Source of the DNA: Bursaphelenchus xylophilus
Taxonomy: Eukaryota > Nematoda > Chromadorea > Rhabditida > Aphelenchoididae
DNA: 64,000 nucleotides
Assembly: GCA_904066235.2 (NCBI GenBank)
Contig: CAJFCV020000002.1
Span: 4,774,001 to 4,838,000 of the forward strand
Reading direction: 5' to 3'
The number at the start of each line of letters is the position of its first letter. Position 1 is the first letter of the stretch. A program made the translations under genes and the position numbers. Positions 37,066 to 49,607 of the stretch are shown piece after piece. The notes beneath the pieces were generated by a model, which was given only the letters and a program-made list of their open reading frames with translations, ran no database searches and was not told where the DNA came from.

Positions 37066-37983
37066 GGAACTGGGACGATTGGGGAAAAAGACGATTGGGG
37101 AAAGGGACGATTGGGGAAAAAGACGATTGGGGAAAAGTACGATTGGGGAAACCGAAAAGTATTATTTTTCTTCCATGCAAATGTCGAAGTTAGGATAATA
37201 GAGGGTGCTCATTTCGAAAATGACATTCATTTTTTCGATTCTTACTTTTTTCCTTAAGTAGTACTGTAAAGTAGTAATTTTTGATTTTTTTTCATAAATA
37301 CTCGATTTAGGGGTTTTCGAGGGTGCTGATTTCGAAAATCATGTTCATTTTTCCTCTAGTACTATATAGTACTATTCTGATACTATATAGTACGAGGTCA
37401 AAATATGGCTTTTGACGTTAATGGTGTTGTTTTGATGCTTAGTACTCTTCAAAAACACGTTTTAAAGACTTGGTGCTATATAGTACTACCTGATACTATG
37501 TAGTACGAGGTGTAAAGTTGGCCTTTAGGCGTTCGTGGTGTTGTTCTGGTGCTTACTACGCCTATTTTTACTTCGTACTACATAGTATCAGACAGTACTA
37601 TATAGCACCAAGTCTTTAAAACGTGTTTTTGAAGAGTACTAAGCATCAAAACAACACCATTAACGTCAAAAGCCATATTTTGACCTCGTACTATATAGTA
37701 TCAGGATAGTACTATATAGTACTAGAGGAAAAATGAACATGATTTTCGAAATCAGCACCCTCGAAAACCCCCAAATCGAGTATTTATGAAAAAAAATCAA
37801 AAATTACTACTTTACAGTACTACTTAAGGAAAAAAGTAAGAATCAAAAAAATGAATGTCATTTTCGAAATGAGCACCCTCTATTATCCTAACTTCGACAT
37901 TTGCATGGAAGAAAAATAATACTTTTCGGTTTCCCCAATCGTACTTTTCCCCAATCGTCTTTTTCCCCAATCGTCCAACTCCG
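37066..37983. mobile_element. Long foldback element (918 bp) with 9-bp target duplication
   Basis: Arms 37105-37510 and 37571-37976 are near-perfect reverse complements without indels (about 406 bp each) around a 60-bp loop. The tips consist of tandem sub-repeats of GACGATTGGGGAAAA or its variants: five on the left, three on the right. The direct repeat CTGTAAGAT flanks the element (37057-37065 and 37984-37992). Internally, nested palindromes such as AGTACTATATAGTACT occur, and a module of about 115 bp is repeated. There is no coding capacity. The architecture (long TIRs with sub-repeats, 9-bp TSD) is that of Drosophila FB or Mutator-type foldback elements. The transcript would fold into a long dsRNA. 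Confidence 0.88.
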
Positions 37984-38502
37984 CTGTAAGATACATCTCA
38001 ACACAAAACATGAGCTCCAAAACATTATATTTTACCACGTCTTTCAGTTGGCCGGACCCGTTTTCCCCCCGGAAGCGAACATTTAATTGAATGCTGGACA
38101 TGCATCCCCAGCATACGACCTCTTCGGGCAGGTTCCTGGAATGCCGCGCAAGCCTATAGCACAGAACAACGACCAATTTTAGAGGCAATTACCTTGCACA
38201 TTTCTCGAAAAACATTACAAAAGATTTAGGAATGACATTCAACACAACGTTAGCTGTTATTTGAGTGGGTATATTTAGAAATCAGAGAAGAAGTGGGGAA
38301 CGAGCAGCTGAGTTCTGAGTTCTTGGGATATCAAAGATTCAAAGATGACATGGATAATATAAACAGGCCGATGACTTTCAAAAAGGATGACTATGTGGAA
38401 GATAGGTATATAAAATGATATAAAGTAGTCTCAAAAATATTTTTTAAAACTTTCGAAACTTCAAATCAAACGAGTTTGACGTAAAAAAAAAAATTTTCGA
38501 CC

Positions 38503-38690
38503 GCACTGTGCGGAAAATCAAAATCCTCGCACTGTGCAACGAAGAAGTTTAATTTTCTCATCATGCGTAAGAACTTTGATAATTCGATTTCTGCACTGTG
38601 CAGACAATAATTTCTTGCACCGTGAAAAATTCAATTGACTGCACTCTGTAAAAAACAAAAAATATTGCACTGTGCGGAAAAAAATTTAAT
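38503..38690. repeat. Small GCAC(N)GTGC cluster
   Basis: Four exact copies (near 38,504, 38,528, 38,592 and 38,667) plus degenerate ones (GCACCGTGA, GCACTCTGT) lie in 190 bp of AT-rich sequence. The degenerate copies suggest this cluster is decaying. No foldback TIR like those of elements A to D was seen around it. Confidence 0.75.
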
Positions 38691-41561
38691 TTCAAGGTGC
38701 AAATTTTTGTCTGAGATATTTTAAGGACAAACATAATTTACACTACGTTTCTATAGCCTCATAAAGTCATACCCGACACTACGTGCCTACAAACATTCGA
38801 CGTTTTTCATAACAATAATCATCGGGTTCTGGCATACAAAAAACTTATGTAAGATCTAATTATCCCCTTCAAATTACCCCTGTCCTCTCCTCGGGAAGAG
38901 GCCAGTGTGTAATTTACAGAAGACGTCCATCCTCGGGATAACCGTGACGATCAATCCGGTCCAATTTTAAGCCCAATTAGATAGTATTATATAATTTAAG
39001 TTTAATCGAAATAATAATGTCTAGACTGTATGTAAAGACATTTCCAATGCAAACGATACTTTTCTGAGGGACTAATAGTACCTTTAAACTGTTAAAGTAA
39101 CCTGTTTTTTCTTTGGAAAACTCTTTTTTACATTTTTTTTATTTCGTGATATCTCAGGATCGCGTGAGATCCATTGAAATGTATCCAAATTCATGGAAAC
39201 CAAATGAAATGTTTAAAAATGCAAATTATCAGATAAAAAGAGACTGTTTACAAAGGAAATACGATGAAAAAAGTATAAAATAAAATCAAATTTTGATCCA
39301 AAAAAAAGTAAAAAGTAAGGTCCAAACATGTCTGAAATTGTCATCAAGTTGAAGTTAGCCAACCCTGAAGCACTGAAGGAAAAAGTGAAATTCAATGAAA
39401 CAGTACGAGAAATGTAGAAAAAACGGATTATCAGTACAATTTTGGAGGAAAAGTAACCAGCTATTGCCTCAGGGCTTTTCCAAATGTCGCCAAATTTAAA
39501 AGGAAACTTTTGTAGATACTGCAGGCCAAATAGTAAAGTCAAGCATTAGAATAAACATGAGAAAATAATTTAGGCAGTAGATAAAGGATTAGATGAACAA
39601 AAAGGCTCGGATTTCAACGATATCTCAATTGGATCTCAGTTATTCCCTTGAAAAAAACAAAAAAATCTTTGTTTTGGATCTGAAATAAGAAATATTTTTA
39701 TTTTAACAGTCGGGCCTAGGCCATACATCAACTCCTGAAAATAAAAAAAGAGTAAGCAAAATGCGGAGGGCGGGCAGAGAAGAAGCACCTTTTGGCCTTA
39801 TTTTTGCCAAGGAAAGTTTTAATTTTTGGGAACTTTGGCCCCAGAAATAAGGCTTGTATTTTTGATGGGTGAACTGGCAAAAAATGTCGCATTAGATCAA
39901 CTTTTGGATAAAAAATCTTAGTTGTATACAGACGAGTGTTCTAGTATGTAAAAGTACACAAAGTGGAGGCGATGCAGAGAAAAAATAGTTTTTGACCTCT
40001 CCCTCAGATAGATTAGTTTGCTGTGAAAACAATGCACCGCTGGTTCGAACAAAGTTCAATTAAAGTGAACCTAAATTTTCAAAGTTTAAGGTCCTTTGCC
40101 AACGTCTAAAAGAAGCCAAAGAAGCTCCAAAATAGTCACCTTCCTGGCAACTTATATATGAGAATACAGTACAAACTGTCTACAAAGAACCCCTCTACAA
40201 CCAATCATTTTTGTTGTACAGAGATTCCACTGTAACATAACCTATGTACAATATAAATTAGTTCTTCTGCAAACAAATTCTTCCCAGACATCCTCCAAGA
40301 AGTTAGACCCTCTTAAAATTGTTTTCCCCTCCCGCAAATGGGTACGGTAATTGACAATAATAACAATAACAAATAATATCCGCCAAATTATCGGGCTTTG
40401 GAGAAAAACCTCTTCTACTTCCTTGCCTGCGGCTAATTTCGGGCGGAATTTAAAACAAAAGTTGGAGAAAACAAGCCTCAGGCAATGAAGGAAGGCCAAG
40501 GGAAAAGGAATCCCAATGATGACATCAAAAAAGACAATTGGTCTGGAGGAAGCTTGTATTTACAGGCAAAGGAACCAAAATGCGAGGCTCGGAGTTTGAT
40601 TAAATTTGGCAAAAATTAAGATTTATTTTTTCACATGCGAGTTTGTGAGCTCGTCCTTTGCAAAAACAACTGAGATTTTTAGATCAGAAGTCGGAAGAAA
40701 TGTTACAGCTTTTTGGGACATTATACATAAAAAAATGCGAGTCTTGTTTTCACCAGGAAGCGCGACGTTTCTTTTACAAAAAATATTTTTTTTTCAAATT
40801 CACAGGGAAATAGACAAACAGCTTCGTTTCTCATGCCCGTTCTCCGCATTTCGTGTGCTCTCTCGTCGAAAAATATCGTTGAATTTAACACCCCTGCAGT
40901 CCCAGAAAAATGCGAACTAAAATTCTCAGAAATCGATGTTCCCAAAGATTGAGTAAATTTTAAAAAATCGAAACAACCGGTCTTGCAAGAGATGTAAAAA
41001 TTCGAAGAGTTCAGACTACTGTACCAAACAATGTCGTCAATTTACACTGTTTTTGGTGAGGAATTTTCCATAAAACCCGAATTTGGCGATTTTAATTCTT
41101 TGAGTATAATTTATTTATAAAAAAAGGTCATAAAGACGTCAAACTTGGCATAAATTAAATCTCAAATGTAATTAATCACATATATTTAAATATTTCAGCC
41201 TCAAACAATTTGGCTTTAAAACTGTAAAACGGCTGCATTATCTCCCAATTGCCGTTCCAATGACATCAGAAGTGCTATTTAGGGGGAAAAGGCAGTAAAA
41301 TCTCCAAAAATACCCTGAACGTCGCTTTTCAGAGGGGGAAATGGTCCGGAAACCCTGTTCCGACCCTCACTTCACCTTATTTTACCTATCAATTTGGGTT
41401 CGAACTTAGTGACGGAACATGCCCTGCGGGCACCGCCCACAAATAACTCGTTTCCGCTTAAAAGGGCATCTCAAAAGTTGCATTCGACAATAAACAGAGA
41501 GATTATCGCAGCACGAAGCCCGCAGGAGGAGCCTCATCCATCGCATAATGAATGCATGACG

Positions 41562-42073
41562 CACTGTGCGGATTACGAGAATGGCTGCAGGAAGGCGACA
41601 AGTCACAAACACAAAACATTCGCACTGTGCAACAAACAAGAGAAGATTGCACCGTGCGAATCACAAAAAGAACTGTTGCACTGTGCAAGCGGAATTTTGG
41701 TGAACAAAAAATTTATGCGATGCGACGAAAAATTTTTCGCATTTGAATCAAAAAAGATGAGAAGATTGCACTGTGCGACCGCGATTTTCCCCCATTGCAT
41801 TTGCCCAAACCTTTCGCGACGCGAAAATTTGTTTCTTCGCACCGTGCAATCAAGCGAAAACGATTGATTGCACAGTGCGGGAATTCATTTTCGCGCGATG
41901 TTTTTGCACCGTGCGAAAAGCAAATGTTTTGGCAAGTGGCAATGTTGGGATTGCACAGTGCAAAAAATCAACAATCACAAAAAGTGCACAGAGCAATGAA
42001 AACAGAATCAACGCACCGTGCAAAAAAAGAAAAATAATTGATTGCACTGTGCGAAAAAAATCTGCACCGTGCA
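41562..42073. repeat. GCAC(N)GTGC cluster (~12 exact copies)
   Basis: About twelve exact palindromes in 510 bp, with both A/T and G/C centres (for example near 41,562, 41,622, 41,649, 41,680, 41,770, 41,839, 41,870, 41,907, 41,955, 42,013, 42,044 and 42,064), plus a degenerate GCACAGAGC. Overlapping open frames on both strands (41.39-42.25 kb) arise from the repeat. Neither flank shows the TIRs of the 10-12 kb elements. Confidence 0.85.
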
Positions 42074-45000
42074 GTGATTTTGGTCGAATTTTTGGGATGG
42101 CAAGCTGGGAGATAAAAGAAAAATTTTGTCTGGCGTGTCGTAAGACGTCCCACGTTTCCGCAAACGTGTTGAAAATATCGCAAAAGACCTTCCTAAGCCC
42201 GAGGCTGATTTTGAGACTCAGCGTAAGCCAAACCATAGAATATTAGCTGAAGCTGAGGCTTCGCCTGAGCTTTGAGGCGACCAAAAATCAGACTGAAGTC
42301 CTACGGTACGACGTTTCATTACGGAATACCAAAGGACAGTCTAGCTCTTTTTATTCCCTTCCAATGACATGCTTGCCCTTTTGAAGCGACAACTATATTA
42401 AAGTAGAGCGTGTCCTTCCCGGAGATCATCCTGGTGTGCTCCTTGGTCCCCTTCCTCTAATGTAATAACGCATCTTTGCCCCTCAAATGACCGACCATAT
42501 GAGACGGCGGTGTTCCTTTCCCCCACCCATCTTCTCCTTGTCCCAAACTCGCGCAAAAAATTCTGCTCATTTTTCGAATTGGCGGCCGAAACCTGATTAT
42601 GGCCGACTTAATCAGTCTCCCGGCCCAATTGGCCACACTCTCCGCGCCTCGTTTAATCTTTTTTTGAAAACTTTTGGGGCAATTAGAAGGCCAATTGAAG
42701 GGGAAAAAAGCAACTTTGATGGGTCACTTATCAAAAGTGTGGATTCAAGTGTTCTTTGAAGGGGAAATCAGGCGATTAGAGCTCTTAGATTTGAATTCGA
42801 AGGCTTGAATAATGTAAGAGAATGCCTTGAATCAGATCTCAGATCAGAGAAATTACGTATTTTTGATTATTTTGGCTCCACAGGAGAAAAAAATCGCCTG
42901 GACCAGTCCGGCAAAAGACTGCCAAAAAAATTTTAAAAACCCGTTCAAAGAATTTTTATAGGCTCCAAACGTTATGCAAACAGCACCTTCCCTTAAAAAA
43001 ATCTCTGCAAAATAATTTGAAAGACGAGATTTGCAGCCCAAAACTATCCCGTTTATTTGATATTCGGGCCGCTTTAAAGAGTCGAACGTCTCTTTTTTTA
43101 ATGCCTCCCTTTTCCAAATTAGCATACCGGATTCTGGGAATCCGCCTGCGTCTCCGGCCCCACATTTAATCGACCAAGTTGGCGGCGAAAGCAGGGATAA
43201 TGGAGATCGAATTAGACGCTCACTTTCACGCGGCCACAGACTTATGACATCAAAAAATAAATTGGCCGTTTTTTTGGCGAGGACTTCACAGAAGGAGTGG
43301 GGCTTTTAAAATGCAAAAAATACAGTTAAAAGGCGAAGGATTACTGTAACTTTGATCAAACATTTTTTGTCATCCTTTCAGATAAAATAAGGAGAACTGA
43401 AAGGGTAGCGCTCTCTCTGATTTCCTTGCAGTTTGGCAAGAATATTCTTAACGGACCAGAGCGTAATGGCTAAGAAATTTAGATGACACTTTCAAGGAGC
43501 TGCTGATTCAACGATTTTTCGCGAGGGACTACGAAGGAAATGAGGTGAGACAAACAGAGAAAAATATTTTTTTCGTAAATCCTAGTGGAACTTTGCTCGG
43601 AAAAATGATTTTCCAGAAAAATTAAACTCTCTGCGAATACCAGATCCCAATTCTTTCGAATTCTGCATCTAAAAATACTGAATGTTCGGAAAACTGAATT
43701 CTAAATATCTAAATATGGGCCTGGCCTTGTCAAAATTGAAGGATCGCACTTGATGTGCTCGCTCTCTTAAAATAATTATTAGAGTGACAAGGAAATGGTC
43801 CAAACAGTGAAAGCACATCAAAAATTAATGTTGTAGGCACCTGAAAACTTGATGCAGATTAAGACAAATTAGAATTCAAATTTCTGAGACGAGCTACCCT
43901 GAATCAAACTCATCGCCTCAAGGCGTTACAATTTCTTTTTTTATGGCCCCTTTTGCCACTCCGATAACTTTTTAGAGTACAAAAACCCGTGCAAAACGGA
44001 TTACGTGCACGTTGATTCCCCCTCGAAACTGTAATCATTTTATTTAACTCATGTGCAGCGCCCACTTTCCCTCCAAATTCCTGCCCTTATTTGGGTCGTC
44101 TGAATAGGGGGAAGGGAGAGAAACCAGGCATTAAATTCGGTTGTCAGTCGCATGCCGTGTATTTTGGAACACCCCGCAATACATAATTTCCAAGAAATTT
44201 GATAGAGAAAGGAGCGCCGTCAAAATCTGACGTGTCTGTTCTGCATGGATAATCGGCTACAGTAATTGCTTTAAAGAAAATGCCCTGGATCGGAAAATGA
44301 GGAAAATGTAAGCGTTTTAGGCGGCAGACAGCCAAAATATTACTTTTTAGGAAATAAACCGCTTAGAGGTAAAGCCATATGCTTTTGGATTGAGATAAAA
44401 CGACCATACATCAACTTTATTATACAAGACAAGCAAAGTCCTCAGATTTGCCTAAAACTTGGCAGATAAACTCTAAATTAATCATAAATCAATCCTTCAA
44501 AGTTTTAGTTTCTAATTTGTAGGCACACCCGCGATATACGCAAAATGAGGAGAGACGGTCAGAGAAAAAACGTTTTTCGTCTGTATCTTTGCGAATTTCG
44601 AGTGGAAAGAATTGAGTTATGGTAGAAAAAGATATAAATACATCTGAAACAGAATGCCAACTTTGCGCCTTAAAAAATTTTTAAAATTTTTGGAATTTTT
44701 CGAAATTTTGAAACCCTCTATAATCCTCGCAGAACGCAAAATAAAAATATCGCGGATATCATAGAAAAAACGAATCTAAATTTGTCAAAAGTTTCACCAA
44801 GATCTGGGCACCGTGAGAATCTTTCACAGCGTTGGAGGGCAGGGAAAATGGCAAAAATGATGAAATTAGTAATACAAATCCAGGTGGAAAAGCAGAAAAA
44901 CAGGAGAAACCGGAAAGCATAAACCCTAATTGAATAATTCACACCCTTCCCAGAACTCGGCAATACATTTACAGTTTAAAATTAACACTTTTTCACCTGA

Positions 45001-46373
45001 GTTTGGTCCCGCCACGAAAACTTTGGGAGCCCAATATGACCTCAAAAGCTCTTGAATAAGAGAATAAAGAGTGGGTAAACACACTCAGAATAGATTAAAT
45101 TCTATGAGAGACTCCTCTTTGTTATTATTTACTCTAAATGAAATTCCCATAGTTAGAGTCAAATTACAGCCGTTTTTCTATTATATAATCGTTGACAATA
45201 CGACAATAATGGGTCAAAAGTCACACATAGAGAAAAGCATTATTTTTAAGCTTTTTTAGGATATTTTGGGATGTCCAGAAAATCCGTCATCATAACTCAT
45301 TTGATGGCCAAAACAAGGCATTTTCAGTTAAAGAATATTTTACTGCCGACTAACTGCTCACAGACCAACACGCAATTTTAAAATTTTTTAAATCAAACAA
45401 ATACATATATTTTTTTTGAAATACCTCAAAAATCGGTGATTTTTAATACTATCAAAGCTGAGCCCATTTGGATGAAACTAAAACACTAATGGCCGGAATT
45501 CGATGCTTCCCAATGAGAATGCCTCAGGGCATGTTCGAAAATTGCATGCGATAGTAATGCATAATGTATCAGCTACTGTTTGAGACATTTGCCAATCTCA
45601 AAAAACACGTATCCCTTCCTTTGAAATACTCGAAAGTCAGAGGAAAATACGCCATGGAGAGTCCAAAAAACGCTTCCAGCCTTTGTTAATTTCTGCTTTC
45701 CTGTAAGGTACAAGTGGCTGTTCGGTCGAGTACGCCGTTCCTATACGGATTCACGATGCCTACAATTAAAATATAAAAGTTGTAACAGGCGGAGGCTACC
45801 CTTTTTGAAAACTCTCAATACGACTTCTTACAGTGCAGATGATTGCCGCGGAATGTCAGCTGAAGATGTCGGAAAAGTGCATCCTCTACAAGCGGATGTC
45901 AGTTACAGACGGAGTTGAGGTCTTGTGGAAGAGCAGATTTATCTTATCCGTCTCTTGTGTGGAGACGAAAAGCACTATTCAAGGAGAAGGACCATCAGAG
46001 AATTGTAAACAACTTATTCATCAAGAATATCGGGGACATCAAGGCCATTTTTAGCGATTCTTTTGAACTTTGGAAAAACATGTCATGATGACAGTTTGAA
46101 AACATAGAAATTGTTAATTTTTTTAAAAAGAAATGCTGTAATTGTTTGCTAATACTGTTGTAAAAAATTTTTGAACTCAAAAAAAATACTAGGGTCATGT
46201 CATAGTGACCGATTTTATAGAAAATTTCCAGTTTTGGCAAAGAAATAAAACGCTATCCAAACGACAATCACAAGATTTGCAGGGCAGAATCAGACGCTGA
46301 AAGACCATAGATAACTCAAACAACGACATAATGACGCTTTTTACAGGTCTTTGCAACTTTTTATGCAAACAAT

Positions 46374-46530
46374 AAATTTTCGTATAAAATGTCACCTTTT
46401 CGGAAAACGTCAAAAATCAAAATAGCAGTAACTTTACACGAATAAGAGACCTATAATCTTATGAAAGCGCAACCTCTGGACTGTTTACCATTTTTCTCCA
46501 GAAAAAATTTATCGTATAAAATGTCGCCGA
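46374..46530. repeat. Paired copies of the TATCGTATAAAATGTCGCC motif
   Basis: TTTCGTATAAAATGTCACC (about 46,378) and TTTATCGTATAAAATGTCGC (about 46,508) are 130 bp apart, and an almost identical copy is at about 34,957. Reverse-complement versions (TTTTATACGAT) sit in the spacers upstream of GGCT and NSUN4. Confidence 0.6.
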
Positions 46531-49500
46531 ATCCAAAAGCCCTAAAATTTTGAGGAGCATTTTAAGGATTCACGCTTAGCAGAACAAACCGGGAGTGTCC
46601 TCGAACTCATAACACGGAAGACAGTAAATAGATTACGGTAAGGCCACCAAAAATGCCTGCAGTTTGTTTGAAAATAAGGCCGTTAAAAGACCATTGTTTA
46701 CTTGCGGAGAGAATGTCAAAGAACAGAGGAGTGGCGCTTTGTTTTGGAACGAATGGAATTAACTACATCTCGCTGCATATTGCCGTCGCTTTTATATTAT
46801 ACTAGATATCTGCGAATAATGCAATCAAAAAGCGTGGTATTTTATACGGAAAGGCTGCAATGAGGAAGTAGAATGATGTAGGGAGTACGTCATCACCGAT
46901 AAGTTTGAATCAATTCAGGTATAGTCATCAAAAAAAAATATTTCTTTCAGAAACGTTTTTGAAAGAAAAATTGCCATAACTTTGTCACGTCTTCGCCATC
47001 AATCGTGAAAACACCAAGACAACTTTCAAGAGGCCTACAATTTTGTTTTACATATATTGCCCTTCAAAGAACCACCAAAAAGTTTACTTTTTCGTCAATT
47101 TTCCCTTCAGATTGCCTAGTGTAATATAAAATTTCCCTCAAATCGCCCGGTAAATTATTGTGTGCTATGAAAAAAATTACTGGTTACTGTCTACGGCCTA
47201 GATTTAAAAGAAGTTCGAGTTATGTTTGTCCCTTATATTCTGAGTATTTAAACTTGTTTTAATTACAATTTTTGTAATTAACAGTAACGGGAAAAATCCA
47301 AATTTTTTTTAAATTGAGCAAAAATATAAAGAAATTACAGTGACCAAAATTTTTTTTGATGACTTTAAAAATTTTTATTATGGATTTTTGGACAAAATTT
47401 TTTTGAAGCCGTAAAATTCAATTTTTGAATTTAATCCCCAAGAATAACTGTAAAACGAAGTGTTCTGAAAAGATTTGACTCCCCACTTAATTAAATTTTA
47501 TCTCAAAATATCTCGCAAATCCCGGGGGACTATGTTTAAAACAAATTCAGGCGATTTTCTTCGTGACTTTTAGTTCCTTTGCCCTTGGCAAAGCCATCCA
47601 TCGACCAGACAAATCCTTCTTTTGTCGCCATTGTTATTTGCCGAATACAATACCAGAGAAGTCATAACTCTCCAATTGTCCTTTATCCTCCAGTTCGACG
47701 AATTAAAAGGAGCGAAAACAACACAGTTAGTAATAATTATGTAGTATAATATAAAAAATGCCTGTTTGGCTGAACATTCGTTGTAAAAATGATAAATGTT
47801 ATTGGAATTTACAAACGACGTCAAGTTGATGATAAAGGAGGGGTTTGGATAACAATAACATCAGGAATAAGTGGAAAACGGCAAGAAAAATTTTAGAGAA
47901 AAAATCTTAATTTTCCAATTAAAAATCGCTGAGAGATTCTGAAGTAAAACAAAAAAAATTGAAAGCCAAAAAAAATTTTTTATGTAAAAATTGATTCGTC
48001 ATTTCCAGTCACAAGGACCTCATAAACTTGCATCCTACTTTTGCCTCCAAGAAATCTGAAAAATGCCAAAAATTACCCCCAAAAACGACGGAACCCAGGC
48101 CTCTCCTTGCAAGCGATTACTCAAATATATCGCCCACAAAACAAATTGTTATTTAACCTAACGTCATAACTCGTAATTCAAATTTTGAACCTGTCTATTC
48201 GAACGTTTAAATTGAGGTACGAACGGACTTATTACACCCATGATCATTGATGTAAGAGAGTATAGAATGACATTGTTATAAGGGTTCGTATGTCTAAGAG
48301 GGCGAATGTAAAGGGATCTGGAATGACGGGCTTCATAAGAGCTTTTTAAAGGAACAAAAATAAAGAAATTAAAAAATGAAATGGAACATGAGGTCATACG
48401 ATTTATGAGATAAATGTACCGTAGCTTCAAAAAAATGGGGTTAAAAAATCATAGAGGAAAGATGTAGAATCAAACAAAAATTACTCAGTAACGTTTATTA
48501 TCTGATGATGTCATTTATTTTATTAATTATTTTCAAACACCAATTATGGCAAGAAAATAACGTGTTTTCCATTTCAACTATTTCTCCGAAAATTACGCAA
48601 CATAAATACATATATTAACGTAAACATGACATTACTGTCGACCTTGAATTAAACACTTCTGAAACTTAAAGAAATCTCAGAAAAGAGGCCATTATCTTCC
48701 CCTTCCTGGCCCTCTTATCTCTTCTTTTTGAGATCTTCGAAGACGGATTCGAATGCCCTCAGGGGAATGATGAGGTGACAAGATTTGTGATTGATGGGAA
48801 ATCTCAAGGAAATGGAAACATAATCACGTTGGAACATCACGTTCACGAGTCACTGGACGAGGAAAAAGGACGCGGAATTTGGGTTTAGAATAACAAGGCT
48901 AGAGATCAGGAAGCAAACAAGTGGCCGAGGGTTTCGCTTTGAAAATGGATGATTTTCTGTGCAAATCAATTATTGAAAACTGTAATATACAGCCGTGATA
49001 TTCAACAAGTTCCGAGAGACAGTAAGAAATGTGGAAGACAGAGGAAAAATATTTGTGGACGATATCGCCATGCATTATTATGAAACGAATTAGGTCTTTA
49101 GATCACGTCAAACTATTTTAAGCGCGAATAAATTAATAACGCCGTTACTCTTATTTTTGACCCGAAGGCAAAGCGCACGTGCAATTGAATGTTTATTTCA
49201 GCTAGTTTATTATGAATGTAAATATTCTAACAGTGCTTCGGGTTTTCATCACAAAGAAAGGATTTAATTATAGAGCGTTACAACGTTATAATGCCATGAA
49301 AAAAGTATATAAATAGACTTCAAAATTTTTTTTGTTTTTGAAATTTTCATTATGTTAAGTTTAATTTTTAAAATGACAAATTACAGTAATCAATTTTTTA
49401 TTTATTTATTTTTTTATTTTTAGGATTTTCAAAGATATTTCTTTACAACATCGTTTAAGATTTACACTTCCGGATAATATTATAAATATTTATTTTTAAA

Positions 49501-49550
49501 ATTTCTTAAAATCATTTAATCGACCAAATTTTTTTTTTTTGTAAATAAGT

Positions 49551-49607
49551 AAATCACCTAGCTTTTTGCCTCCGAAAAAGCTAGGTAAATCACCTAGCTT
49601 TTTGCCT
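49551..49607. repeat. Short hairpin with direct duplication
   Basis: AAATCACCTAGCTTTTTGCC is present twice in direct orientation. Between the copies ACCTAGCTTTTT pairs with AAAAAGCTAGGT across a 6-nt loop, making a 12-bp stem. Neighbouring sequence is very AT-rich. It looks like a small inverted-repeat insertion or replication-slippage product. Confidence 0.65.

Noticed and set aside
37883..38188. 101-codon minus-strand frame into the foldback element tip
   Set aside because: Half of it is translated GACGATTGGGG sub-repeats of the element; not a gene.
41394..42246. 157-codon open frames over the 41.5-42.1 kb cluster
   Set aside because: Same repeat-derived composition on several frames and both strands; no splice or family support.
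45833..46054. 73-codon open frame after a TTCTTACAG acceptor
   Set aside because: No partner exon in phase, no recognised domain, lies in repeat-rich DNA.
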